Positions 44,608 through 53,481 of a stretch of DNA of 64,000 bases are shown here, piece after piece. Made by a program: the position numbers and the translations under genes. Position 1 is the first letter of the stretch. Each line of letters begins with the position of its first letter. A model generated the notes under the pieces. The model was not told the origin of the DNA. It was given only the letters and a program-made list of their open reading frames with translations, and searched no databases. This stretch comes from Flavimaricola sp. GTDB lineage: Bacteria > Pseudomonadota > Alphaproteobacteria > Rhodobacterales > Rhodobacteraceae. Location: NCBI GenBank assembly GCA_029255105.1, contig JAQWWH010000047.1:1-64000 (forward strand), given 5' to 3'.

Positions 44608-45860
44608 TTCGGCCGCTTTCCGGGTCGGGCCGGGCGGCCCGCCTCATGCGCGCTGCAAATGAGGATGCCAAGCCACGCGGCCTCTTGTGCGATATCAAAG
44701 TCGCGGGCGACCTTCGCCCGGCCCGCCGCACCCATACGCGCGTGGGTACGGCTATCTGACAAGGCGGCGCAAATGGCCGTGGCAAGCGCGTCGCTATCGC
44801 CGGGTGGGACCAGAAGCCCTGAAACCCCATCCTCGACCAGTTCGGGAACCCCTGCGATGCGGGTGGTGACGACTGGTTTGCCAGCCGCCATCGCCTCCAT
44901 CAACACGACAGGCACCCCTTCGGCAAAGCTGGGCAGGACCAGAAGATCGCTTGCCTTCAGCGCCTTGGCCACCTCGGACTGGTCCTTGTAGCCGGCAAAG
45001 GTAACGGCCCTCGACAGACCCATGTCCTTGACCTCGGCTTCAAGCTGCTTTCGGTCCGGGCCGTCCCCGATCAGGGTCAAACGCAGATCGGGCCGAACGG
45101 TCAGGGCGGACTTCAACGCGTCAAACAGCACGGGAAGCCCTTTGACAGCGGCCAACCGCCCGACGAACAGGATATCTTGCCCCATCTCTTGCGCGGGTCC
45201 GGCGTAGCGGGCCGGGTCGATGCCACAATGGACGACGTGCAGCTTGTCCCAATGGGACCGGTCCGAAAACAGCATCGCCTGACTTCGGCAAAAGTCGCTG
45301 ATGCAGGCCACAAAGGCCGCCCGCGCAATCTTGGCGTCCAGCCGCCAATGGTGCGGTTCAAAGAAGATGTCGGGACCATGCAGGGTAAAGCTGTAGGGAA
45401 CGCCCGATATGGCCGAGCAGAGCATGGCCACCGTGCAGCTGGCCTTGGCAATATGATTATGCAGGTGAACGACGCCGCGAGAGGTCAGTTCGTCGGCCAG
45501 CACGACAGCTTCGACAAAGTAGATGAGGTTGTACAAGCGCCCCTTGATCTCCTTGGGCGCGGTGCGCCAGGCAAGCGAAAGGGCAGACAGGTAGCGACCC
45601 GGCCGCCGCAGGGCCCGGCCATGGGCCCGAAGGCTGCGCATTGGGGATCGGGCTGCCGACAGAACGTGGAAGGTGCGTCCCTGTTCCTCGGCCTGTTCTG
45701 GGCCGACGATATGCTTGGGCCCGGTGCGCCGGATCGAACATGTCGCAACCTCGAACCCAAGATCCCGCAGGGCTGCGACCTCGCGCTGGATGAAGGTGTC
45801 GGTGGCGCGGGGGTATTCACCGGTCAGATAGGCGATGGGGCCGGTTAGCGGTTGGGTCAT
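44604..45860 (-). CDS. Glycosyltransferase, GT4 family (GT-B fold, WcaL/EpsF-like)
   Basis: 418-residue retaining glycosyltransferase. N-terminal LTGEYPRATDTFIQREV is typical of colanic-acid-type WcaL enzymes, followed by VHLHNHIAKASCTVAM and FTLHGPDIFFEP. The C-terminal donor domain has FVGRLAAVKGLPVLFDAL and the EX7E element in EGVPVVLMEAMAAGKPVV. It adds a sugar to the growing repeat. Four-base overlaps at both ends place it in one operon with the GT2 and epimerase genes. Confidence 0.93.
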   Translation of the reverse strand: MTQPLTGPIAYLTGEYPRATDTFIQREVAALRDLGFEVATCSIRRTGPKHIVGPEQAEEQGRTFHVLSAARSPMRSLRAHGRALRRPGRYLSALSLAWRTAPKEIKGRLYNLIYFVEAVVLADELTSRGVVHLHNHIAKASCTVAMLCSAISGVPYSFTLHGPDIFFEPHHWRLDAKIARAAFVACISDFCRSQAMLFSDRSHWDKLHVVHCGIDPARYAGPAQEMGQDILFVGRLAAVKGLPVLFDALKSALTVRPDLRLTLIGDGPDRKQLEAEVKDMGLSRAVTFAGYKDQSEVAKALKASDLLVLPSFAEGVPVVLMEAMAAGKPVVTTRIAGVPELVEDGVSGLLVPPGDSDALATAICAALSDSRTHARMGAAGRAKVARDFDIAQEAAWLGILICSAHEAGRPARPGKRPK

Positions 45861-46816
45861 GCCCTACCCTCCAGCGCCCGGGCCATGCCGGTGGCAAAGT
45901 CGATGCCGGGTTGCCATCCCAAGGCCGCCTTGGCCCGGTCATTGGCATAGTGCAGCGGCATCATCCGCGCCCGCAAGACGGGCGGGCGCAGCAGGCCGGG
46001 TAGGCCGGGAACGGCAGAAAGCAGTCTGCCGGCAAGGTCCAGAGCCTGCCAGGGCAGGGGAAGGACCAACCGGGGCCAGCCGCCTTTGCGCAGGGCTGCA
46101 AGGAAGCGCGGCCTGTCGGGCAAATTGTCCCCGACCAAATGCAGGATCTGCCGTTCACCTATCTTGCCCGGCTGTTCGGCCGCCTTGACCAGTGCCGTGG
46201 CGCAGTCCGTCACATGGATCAGGGGGATCGTCCCTGCGCCACCGATCCGGATGAGGACGGGTCCCACCCCCACCCCGACATGGCTGTTCCAAAGCCGGTC
46301 GGGGCCATAGATCGTTCCGGGCCGCAGGATAAGGACGGCAAACCTGTCGCCGGCGGCAAGCACGTCGACCTCTTGACGAAGCTTGGCGCGGGTATAGGCG
46401 TCGCGTTTGTCGGGCGCGGTTTCCAACGGTGTCATTTCATCGACCTGTGACATGGGTGGCAAGTCGGTATAGCCCAGGACGGAAAGAGAGCTGACGTGGA
46501 CAAGGCGGGGTGGCTTGGCCAAGGACTTCATCGCCTGAAGCATGACCCGCGTCGGGGCAACGGTATCGCGCAGTTGGACGGCGTCATCGCCCGACAGGAT
46601 GGCGGCGGCGTGAATGACGACGTCAACCTCGCCAAGAACCTCGGGCAGGCTGTCCTCGCCCAGATGGGCCACATAGCCGGTGACGCCCGGATCGCCCCAG
46701 GCGACGGGGACCCTCGTCATCGCGACGACCTGGTGTCCGGCAGCGCGGGCAGCTGCAACCGTTGCACGGCCAAGAAAACCGCCCGCCCCTGTGATGAGGA
46801 TCGTCAGGTCCGCCAT
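45857..46816 (-). CDS. NAD-dependent epimerase/dehydratase (extended SDR)
   Basis: 319-residue nucleotide-sugar-modifying enzyme. The cofactor loop is LITGAGGFLGRATV at the N-terminus and the active-site pair is YTRAKLRQE near residue 140. VSSLSVLGYTD provides the catalytic Ser/Thr region. It is similar in kind to the C-terminal half of the 699-residue fusion in the same cluster. It overlaps both neighbours (four and thirteen bases), so it likely works with the Gfo/Idh/MocA protein upstream in the transcript. Confidence 0.9.
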   Translation of the reverse strand: MADLTILITGAGGFLGRATVAAARAAGHQVVAMTRVPVAWGDPGVTGYVAHLGEDSLPEVLGEVDVVIHAAAILSGDDAVQLRDTVAPTRVMLQAMKSLAKPPRLVHVSSLSVLGYTDLPPMSQVDEMTPLETAPDKRDAYTRAKLRQEVDVLAAGDRFAVLILRPGTIYGPDRLWNSHVGVGVGPVLIRIGGAGTIPLIHVTDCATALVKAAEQPGKIGERQILHLVGDNLPDRPRFLAALRKGGWPRLVLPLPWQALDLAGRLLSAVPGLPGLLRPPVLRARMMPLHYANDRAKAALGWQPGIDFATGMARALEGRA

Positions 46817-47928
46817 GACATCGGCTCCATCGGGGGGCAGGATGTCGTCATGACCTGCGATCCGCTGTCCTCACCGGCGTTCTGTATGGCCAAAGTGACC
46901 TCGTTCAGGTGCAAGGCATAGTCGCCTGACAGGCGGCTCGGCTCTCCTTTGGCGATGGCCTGCAACATCTCGGCGGGACCCAGGGCAAAGTTCATGGCGG
47001 CAGCCCCGGTCCGTTTGACCTTGGGGGCAGGGTCGGCGACCGGTCTGAGGCGCTTTGCAAAGGGATGTTCCATCAACCGACGACGCAGACGCAGCCTGCG
47101 GCGGTAGCGGACCGGGGCGGCGTTGTTCCACGCCTCGGCCACCTCAATGACCCCATCGTCCCCGACGACCCGCAGCCGATGGTCATGCGGGGCAGCGATC
47201 GAGCAGGTCAGCCGGGCAATCGGTCCGGCCTCAAAGAATAAAACGGCGGTGGAAAAGTCTGGGGCAGCGCCGGACACGCCCAGTTTCTCGGGCAGAACTG
47301 TGGCCGACACAGCGGAGACGCGGGACACGGTGCCAAAAAGCGCGATCAGCCAGCTCAGGTAGTAGCCGGCATGCTCAAGGGTACAGCCAACGCGAAACTC
47401 GTCTTCATAGGGCCAGGGTGCTCCGCTTTCGCTTTGCCAATCGGACAAGGGGGCCTGGGGGATAAAGCCGTCGTCAAGCTCTGCGTAAATCAATCGAGGC
47501 GTGCCGCCGGTGCCAGAACGTACCGCCGCAAGCAGGGTCTGGGCTGTTTCGCCGAGGACAGAGCAGGGGGCAGACCCAAGCATCAGGCCCCCCGCATTGG
47601 CCCGAGCGTGCAGGGAGCGCGCCTCTGCCATCGACATGGCCAGCGGCTTTTCCGACCAGACGTGGAATCCAGCGGTCAGGCAAGCGCGTGTGACTTTGCC
47701 ATGCGATGAGGGGTTGGTCAGGTTCAGGATGACCCCATCCCGCGGCTGAACGGCAAAAAGGTCGGCAAGTTTGGGCAGGGGGGCAATGCCCCAATGCGTG
47801 CAGAATGCGGTCATGTGGGCCGGGTCGTGGTCATGCGCGCCCAGAACTTTGATGTTCGGGAAAGTCTTGAGAGACCGCATGTAAAGGTCCGCGACAAAGC
47901 CACACCCAATGAGTGTTACGGCCTTCAT
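46804..47928 (-). CDS. Gfo/Idh/MocA-family oxidoreductase
   Basis: 374-residue NAD(P)-dependent sugar dehydrogenase. LIGCGFVADLYMRSL is the dinucleotide-binding loop and WSEKPLAMSMAEA near residue 95 has the conserved EKP lysine. The C-terminal alpha/beta domain has YAELDDGFIPQAP and similar family text. It is the first gene of the minus-strand unit 47928-43621, overlapping the epimerase by thirteen bases. Together they form the unfused equivalent of the 41486-43585 fusion. The divergent region 47929-48125 must hold its promoter. Confidence 0.9.
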   Translation of the reverse strand: MKAVTLIGCGFVADLYMRSLKTFPNIKVLGAHDHDPAHMTAFCTHWGIAPLPKLADLFAVQPRDGVILNLTNPSSHGKVTRACLTAGFHVWSEKPLAMSMAEARSLHARANAGGLMLGSAPCSVLGETAQTLLAAVRSGTGGTPRLIYAELDDGFIPQAPLSDWQSESGAPWPYEDEFRVGCTLEHAGYYLSWLIALFGTVSRVSAVSATVLPEKLGVSGAAPDFSTAVLFFEAGPIARLTCSIAAPHDHRLRVVGDDGVIEVAEAWNNAAPVRYRRRLRLRRRLMEHPFAKRLRPVADPAPKVKRTGAAAMNFALGPAEMLQAIAKGEPSRLSGDYALHLNEVTLAIQNAGEDSGSQVMTTSCPPMEPMSWRT

Positions 47929-48125
47929 GTCAGAGCCCTTTCGCCGGTGTGCCCAACGACGCCCGTCCGCAAAATCATACTGAACCTGTTTCTTGTCTGC
48001 CTCGGCTGAGACCTAAACATCAAAGGATGGCAACAGTTTGTCCTCAATATGGGCCCTAATGAATTGGGCAACTTTGTGGCAAACAGAAGGCTCTGCGGGG
48101 GCAGAACTGCGTCACGGGTTTGACA

Positions 48126-48875
48126 ATGGATTTCAAGACCACCACAGGACGCATTGGCGTAAACATCACCGACAAGGCTGCTTTGACCGCCCAGGTTCAA
48201 GACAGGTTCGCCCGCCGCGAGGGATTTGCCCTTGCCACCCTCAACCTTGATCATCTGGTCAAGCTGGGCAGCCAGTCCACCTTTGCGACGGCCTACGCCA
48301 AGCAGGATCTGGTGACAGCGGACGGCAATCCTATTGTATGGATATCAGCCCTTGCCGGGCGTCCGGTGTCGCTGCTGCCCGGGGCCGACCTTGTCCTGCC
48401 TTTGGCCAGCATGGCAGCGCAGGCAGGTCTGAAAGTTGCGCTCGTCGGTAGCACCCAAGAAAGCCTCAAGGGTGCCGAAGCTGCCCTGGTCAACGCCATC
48501 CCTGGTGTGATCATCGCCGCGCGTATCGCACCTCCCATGGTCTTTGACCCCGGAGGACCCGAGGCCGAAGCAATCCTGAAGCAACTGGCCGATCTGGATA
48601 TCGGTCTGTGCTTCCTTGCCCTTGGTGCGCCCAAGCAAGAGGTCCTTGCCGCGCTTGGTCGGCGTATTGCACCGCGCACCGGATTTGCCAGCATCGGGGC
48701 CGGTCTTGATTTTCTGTCCGGTCATCAGAATCGCGCTCCGCGCATTGTGCGTCGACTGGCGTTGGAGTGGCTTTGGCGGGCTGTTCACAACCCGCGCCGT
48801 CTTGCCCTGCGCTATCTGCAATCGGCCATGATTCTGCCCGGCCATGCCTTGCGCGCAATCGGGTCGCGGCTTTAG
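48126..48875 (+). CDS. WecG/TagA/CpsF-family glycosyltransferase (GT26)
   Basis: 249-residue membrane-associated transferase. Diagnostic stretches are DGNPIVWISALAGRP near residue 65-80, the GADL motif in LLPGADLVLPL, LVGSTQESLKGAE and LGAPKQEVLAA near residue 165-175. Members add ManNAcA, ManNAc or glucose to lipid-linked intermediates. ATG 48126 follows an in-frame TTG at 48120, and no good ribosome-binding site decides. It stands alone between divergent and convergent genes; its stop overlaps the SDR gene by four bases. Confidence 0.9.
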   Translation: MDFKTTTGRIGVNITDKAALTAQVQDRFARREGFALATLNLDHLVKLGSQSTFATAYAKQDLVTADGNPIVWISALAGRPVSLLPGADLVLPLASMAAQAGLKVALVGSTQESLKGAEAALVNAIPGVIIAARIAPPMVFDPGGPEAEAILKQLADLDIGLCFLALGAPKQEVLAALGRRIAPRTGFASIGAGLDFLSGHQNRAPRIVRRLALEWLWRAVHNPRRLALRYLQSAMILPGHALRAIGSRL

Positions 48876-49624
48876 CCCAGTTTTCGGGGTGCCGGAGCAG
48901 AGCGGAAGGTCAGCTTATCCTTGATCCGATCTTTTAGGCCCCGCGGTGGAAGAAGCTCTGTATCCATCTCCCAAGTGGTGCCGTTCAGCGATCTGTCGGT
49001 CCAAAGGGCAAGTTGAACGCCCCAGGCCGCCGCCGTCGCAGGGTCCAGCCCATCGGGTATGCCCATTCTTGTGGCGAGCCGGCCCGGTAGCCAATCGGTG
49101 ATGATGATCCCGGGGAATCGGTCGCCAAGATCGGCCACCACCGCCCGTGTAAACACCCGAGCCGCCCCTTTGGACACAGAATAGGCCGAGCTTGCGGCCA
49201 TTGGCGCGATGTCGGCAAAGCTGGCAACATTGACGATGCGTCCGTACCCGGTCCGGACCATCCGGCCAAGCGCCTCATGGGTACAGGCCACGACGCCGCC
49301 AAGGTTGACTGCCATGGTGTCCTGAAAGCTGTCAGGCGTTTCGTCCAGGATATCCCGTCGAGGGTATACGGCTGCGTTGTTGATCAAAAGGGTCACGGGG
49401 CCGATAGCGTCTGCCCGGGCAAAGGCCGCAGCGACGGAGGCAGGGTCGGCCACGTCTGCGATCGCAGGGTGAAAACCACTACCGGCCAATCCCCCGGTTT
49501 CGGCCAGTGCATCCCCGTTTCGGCCCAGGCCAACGACGGTAATCCCCTTGGTAGCAAGTCCAATGGCCAAGGCCTGGCCAAGGCCCGCTCCGGCCCCAGT
49601 GACAATTGCCACTCCGTCGGTCAT
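48872..49624 (-). CDS. Short-chain dehydrogenase/reductase
   Basis: 250-residue classical SDR. VTGAGAGLGQALA is the TGXXXGXG cofactor site, NNAAVYPRRD follows strand four, and the catalytic YSVSK is near residue 145-150 with the Ser about thirteen residues before. The substrate is unknown. ATG 49624 overlaps the GMC gene stop (ATGA); the frame upstream of it is not family-like. As third gene of the acyltransferase-GMC-SDR unit, it may oxidise or reduce a sugar or acyl group. Confidence 0.92.
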   Translation of the reverse strand: MTDGVAIVTGAGAGLGQALAIGLATKGITVVGLGRNGDALAETGGLAGSGFHPAIADVADPASVAAAFARADAIGPVTLLINNAAVYPRRDILDETPDSFQDTMAVNLGGVVACTHEALGRMVRTGYGRIVNVASFADIAPMAASSAYSVSKGAARVFTRAVVADLGDRFPGIIITDWLPGRLATRMGIPDGLDPATAAAWGVQLALWTDRSLNGTTWEMDTELLPPRGLKDRIKDKLTFRSAPAPRKLG

Positions 49625-51189
49625 TTCTGATCCTCCACGATGCAGGTTGCCACCCTGATGGCATTTGCTGCGATGGTCAGGCTGGGGTTCACCCCCATGG
49701 ATGTCGGCATGAATGAGGCGTCCGCCACCCAAAGGTTGTCCACCTCATGTGCCCGGCAGTTGCGGTCAACCACGCTGGTCGAAGGATCATCGCCCATCCG
49801 GAGCGTTCCGCAGGGATGGCCAAAGTTTGGATCCGCCGCCCGGGTTAGGAACATCATCCGTTGCCCGCGAAAGGCGGCCTTGATTGCCTTGCGATAGGGT
49901 TTGCGCCGCGACCTGAGCTCGGGTCCGATGGTGTAGTCAAACCGGATGGCGCGAGGGTTTGCCTTGTCCAGCAGGATCCGGTTTTCGGGCATCGGAAAAT
50001 CCTCAAGCAGCCCAACGTAAAGCTTGGCCCCGCCCAGAAGCCACGAGGCGACGAGGGCGGGAACGCGTGTCAGTTCTCGCACAAGGCGAAACCGACGCAG
50101 CGCCGAACGCTCTACCAGTGACTTGAGGTGGAAGGCGATTTCTCCGTAGGAGAAGTCGACGCCCATCGCCTGCACCATGCCGAACCGTTTGCCCTTGTGG
50201 TAGTATAGGTCGCGAAAGCCGACGGCTTTGGACGCCCCGGCGAAACGGGCCGATTTTCCGGGCCAAAGGGCAAAACGTTCATCTAGGTGAAACATCAGGT
50301 AACGTCCGACCTGATCGTTGCCGTTGGCGCAGCCATTGGGCCAATGTGGGGCCGAGGAAGCGAGCAAAAGGCGGGGGGACGAATATGCCCCTGCTGCCAA
50401 AACAACTTGTTTGGCAGCGATCAAATAGGTCTGGCCATCTCGCAGGACTTCGACCTCATCGATATGTCCGGGCCGTCCCCGCAGGGCAGTGACCTCGCAC
50501 CGGTCAAGCAGGGCGGCCCGGCCCGTTGCCAGGGCTGGTTCCAGCCCGGCGGAGCGGCCGTCCATCTTGCAGGGTCGTGGACATTTTCGGCCAAGGCATT
50601 CGGCACAACCGGGCAGGTAGGACAGTGCCGTATGCAGCCGATAAGGATGAATTCCGTTCGCCCGTAGCCGTTCGATGATGGCGGCATCGCCTTCCCCGAC
50701 AGGCGGAGGCGGTGCCAAGGAGGGGGTGGGCCGATCCGACAGGGGATCAGGCTCACCATGCAGGCGATACATCTCTTGGGCCTTGTCGAACCACGGCGTC
50801 ATTTCATCGTAGCTGACCGGCCAACCGCCAGAGGGGTGGGGACGCTCCGGGCTGTCGTCAAGATCATGAGATTCCGGTCGTTCAAGCGTGGCGGCGTAAA
50901 AGACGGAACTGCCGCCTGCGCCGCTCCCTAAGGGGGCAAAGAACCGGCGGGGCTTGCCGTCGACTTGTCCCTCGATCGGGTCCGGCCAATATCCCCGCAC
51001 GGCCCGGGCCACTGGATCGGCCATGCCGATGTTTATCGGGGTCTCTTCTGTTCTTTGACCCGCATGTCCCTTTTCAAGGAATAGGACGGTCTTTCCGGCC
51101 TCCGCCAGACAACGGCCAATCGTTCCGCCGCCCATTCCGGTTCCGATGACGATGACATCCCAGTCCCGCGCCAGCGTCTGGTCGATCAT
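49621..51189 (-). CDS. GMC-family FAD oxidoreductase with cysteine-rich insert
   Basis: 522-residue flavoprotein of the choline dehydrogenase/glucose-methanol-choline class. The FAD-binding loop is VIGTGMGGGTIGRCLAEAG at the N-terminus. The C-terminal HPCGTLRMG and NLWVADASFMPTSMGVNPSLT carry the usual catalytic His/Asn region. Around residues 195-210 it has GCAECLGRKCPRPCK, a CX2CX4CX3C pattern that could bind iron-sulfur or zinc. It probably oxidises an alcohol group of a sugar or lipid. Four-base overlaps link it to the acyltransferase upstream and SDR downstream. Confidence 0.9.
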   Translation of the reverse strand: MIDQTLARDWDVIVIGTGMGGGTIGRCLAEAGKTVLFLEKGHAGQRTEETPINIGMADPVARAVRGYWPDPIEGQVDGKPRRFFAPLGSGAGGSSVFYAATLERPESHDLDDSPERPHPSGGWPVSYDEMTPWFDKAQEMYRLHGEPDPLSDRPTPSLAPPPPVGEGDAAIIERLRANGIHPYRLHTALSYLPGCAECLGRKCPRPCKMDGRSAGLEPALATGRAALLDRCEVTALRGRPGHIDEVEVLRDGQTYLIAAKQVVLAAGAYSSPRLLLASSAPHWPNGCANGNDQVGRYLMFHLDERFALWPGKSARFAGASKAVGFRDLYYHKGKRFGMVQAMGVDFSYGEIAFHLKSLVERSALRRFRLVRELTRVPALVASWLLGGAKLYVGLLEDFPMPENRILLDKANPRAIRFDYTIGPELRSRRKPYRKAIKAAFRGQRMMFLTRAADPNFGHPCGTLRMGDDPSTSVVDRNCRAHEVDNLWVADASFMPTSMGVNPSLTIAANAIRVATCIVEDQK

Positions 51190-53234
51190 GATCCGACGGT
51201 CCCAGTGAGGAATGGCATGAACAAATCGCGCAGCGCGAGCGCCCCGGCGTTGTTGATGTGGTTGTTGTCAAAGTAGACCGGTTTGCCGTCCAACATGACA
51301 GAGCACCGCTCCGGACAGAGACGGGGCCAAGGGTCTATCAGCGTGATCAAGCCCTTGGTCGCCATCGGGTAAAGGCAAGTTTCCGCCCCCATGACGCGGG
51401 CGGCCAGCGTTTCTGACTTGGCGCTGAAGGTGGCTGTGATTTCGGACGGGCTCGCCCGACCGTGGGCAAGCATGCGGGCCACCTCGCGCGAGTTGTAGTC
51501 GGGTATCTCGGGCACTTGGCGCAGGACATGCACCTCGCCAAAATCGTCGTTTAGGGTCTTTACCGTCTCTTCCAGCGCCAGATCGAAAAGCTCCGCTTGG
51601 TTGTCTGCTTGTAACCCTGATCCTGGTGCCGGTCGCAAGGTGATCAGGTTGGCGGCGTCGCGCCCGATCCCGGTGCCTTCGGCATAGTAGCTCCAACGGC
51701 CAACAAGCAGGATGCGCTCAACGCTGTCCATCTGTGCGAAGGCCTGTTCAAGCTGGTTGTTGGCGCGAAGGCAGCTGGCATCCTGCGAGGTGGTCGAGGC
51801 GCTTTCGTCCTTGGCTACACCAAAGAGGGGCGGACAGCCGCCGCGCCAGATGATCATCCCGGGCGTTCCCGCCTCATCCGCGGCGAGCGCCAGCCCGTCC
51901 ATCAGGGCGCGCAGATGGCTGTCGCCCCAGATCAATACCTTTGGAGCCCCTTCCGGCCCTATGGCGCAGGTTTCTATTCCGGCGAGTGGGCCAGTTGTGG
52001 GCGTGTCGCACCTGCTCCAGTCCTGGAGGAAATCCTGGCTGGCATGGATATGTGCCCTGACCTCGGGGGAAAAGCGACCGGCGGCGCCGTCTTGGACAAA
52101 AGCCAGCCCGCCAAATGTCAGAACGGCCATGCCCGCAGCAACGGCGCCGCCCAGAAATGCGGGGGTGCTGATCGAGCGCGCCCGACGCAGGGGGCGCTCT
52201 ATAAGGGCCCAGCTTAGCATAGCAAGGACAGTAGCAACAGAAAGCCATCCTGCCGCCTCGTAGGGCGATGCGTAGCCGTCCCTCCAATAGCGCGACAGAA
52301 TAAGGACCGGCCAATGCCAAAGATAAAGCGAGTATGAGATAAGCCCGACAAAGACCGGTCCCTTGAGGGCAAGCAGCCTATTGGCCAGATTGTCCTGGCC
52401 TGCGTTCGCGAGGATCAGTGCGGCACCGGCCACGGGCAAAATCGCCTGCCAGCCTGGAAACCCGTCAGAGCGCACAGCGATGATCGAAACCGCAACAAGA
52501 GCGAGCCCGATCCAGGACAAGCCCGGCCAAAGACGGATCGACTGGTTCCTCAAGGCGATTGCAAGGAGAACCCCCGTCAAAAGCTCCCAAGCCCGAAACG
52601 GGAACAGAAAGAACGTCGCTTCGGGATACGTCGGGGTCATGGCGATGCAGGCAACGGCCGAGACCAGCCAGATCAGGATCAAGGCAGGAATTGTGGCCCC
52701 TCGAACAATGCGAAGGGCGAGCAAGGCGAGCGGCAGAAAGACGTAGAACTGTTCTTCCACCGAGAGGGACCAGGTGTGCAGAAGCGGTTTGCTTTCGGCG
52801 GCCACGTCAAAGTAGCCCGCCTCGCGCCAGAACTGGACATTGGACACCCACAGGGTCGCCGCGATCAGCGATTTGCCGAACTCTCGAAACTCGAACGGCA
52901 GAAGGACCAACCATGCAAAGACCGAGCTTGCGATGGCCATGGCAAAGAACGCGGGTGCCAGGCGTCGGATGCGGCGGATATAGAACCGACCCAAGGCTAT
53001 GCGACCGGTTTCACGCAACTCCGACCACAGAAGGCCGCCGATCAGGAAGCCCGAGATGACAAAGAAGACATCAACCCCGACAAATCCCCCGTCGAGACCC
53101 GGAACACCGAAGTGGTAGAGAACGACTGACAGGACGGCAAACGCTCTTAGCCCGTCGATTTCGGGTCTATAGGCCAGATGCCGCGCGGCGGCTCCGGAGA
53201 GAGGTTTGGATGTCGAAATGTCTGGCCTGCTCAA
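51186..53234 (-). CDS. Acyltransferase 3 with C-terminal SGNH domain (OafA/YrhL-like)
   Basis: 682-residue membrane O-acyltransferase. Residues about 20-370 have the family motif YRPEIDGLRAFAVLSVVLYH and about ten membrane helices, including RRIRRLAPAFFAM. The periplasmic C-terminal part is an SGNH domain: WGDSHLRALMDG (GDSX) and DNNHINNAG near residue 665 (DXXH). These proteins acetylate or otherwise acylate exported polysaccharide. The start appears to be TTG 53234; no ATG lies between it and the first motif and no good ribosome-binding site was found, so the start is uncertain. It heads a three-gene unit. Confidence 0.9.
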   Translation of the reverse strand: MSRPDISTSKPLSGAAARHLAYRPEIDGLRAFAVLSVVLYHFGVPGLDGGFVGVDVFFVISGFLIGGLLWSELRETGRIALGRFYIRRIRRLAPAFFAMAIASSVFAWLVLLPFEFREFGKSLIAATLWVSNVQFWREAGYFDVAAESKPLLHTWSLSVEEQFYVFLPLALLALRIVRGATIPALILIWLVSAVACIAMTPTYPEATFFLFPFRAWELLTGVLLAIALRNQSIRLWPGLSWIGLALVAVSIIAVRSDGFPGWQAILPVAGAALILANAGQDNLANRLLALKGPVFVGLISYSLYLWHWPVLILSRYWRDGYASPYEAAGWLSVATVLAMLSWALIERPLRRARSISTPAFLGGAVAAGMAVLTFGGLAFVQDGAAGRFSPEVRAHIHASQDFLQDWSRCDTPTTGPLAGIETCAIGPEGAPKVLIWGDSHLRALMDGLALAADEAGTPGMIIWRGGCPPLFGVAKDESASTTSQDASCLRANNQLEQAFAQMDSVERILLVGRWSYYAEGTGIGRDAANLITLRPAPGSGLQADNQAELFDLALEETVKTLNDDFGEVHVLRQVPEIPDYNSREVARMLAHGRASPSEITATFSAKSETLAARVMGAETCLYPMATKGLITLIDPWPRLCPERCSVMLDGKPVYFDNNHINNAGALALRDLFMPFLTGTVGS

Positions 53235-53325
53235 AAAGGGGTGGGACCGGGTGATCCGCTTTGATTAAGGCCAGACTAGACCGGAATTGCGACTAAAATC
53301 GGACGAGCCTTTGGGTATCCTGCGC

Positions 53326-53481
53326 CTATTTCTTGGCAGGACGCAGAAAATCCCAACCAGCGAGCGCCAGGGTGATGGCAACGATGATGGATATGTCGAC
53401 CCTCATCAGTTTGAACGTCAGGATTCCAAGAAACCCGGTCAGTACGGCAAGGGCAATGAACCCCAAGATGCGATCAGTCAT
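53326..53481 (-). CDS. Small membrane protein, function unknown
   Basis: 51-residue protein with two hydrophobic segments (ILGFIALAVLTGFLGILTF and ISIIVAITLALAGWDFL) separated by KLMRVD, ending in the basic RPAKK. I recognise no family function. It starts at ATG 53481, overlapping the amidase stop (ATGA), so it is the last cistron of the TRAP-amidase operon. That placement suggests a role tied to the transporter or amidase. Confidence 0.65.
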   Translation of the reverse strand: MTDRILGFIALAVLTGFLGILTFKLMRVDISIIVAITLALAGWDFLRPAKK

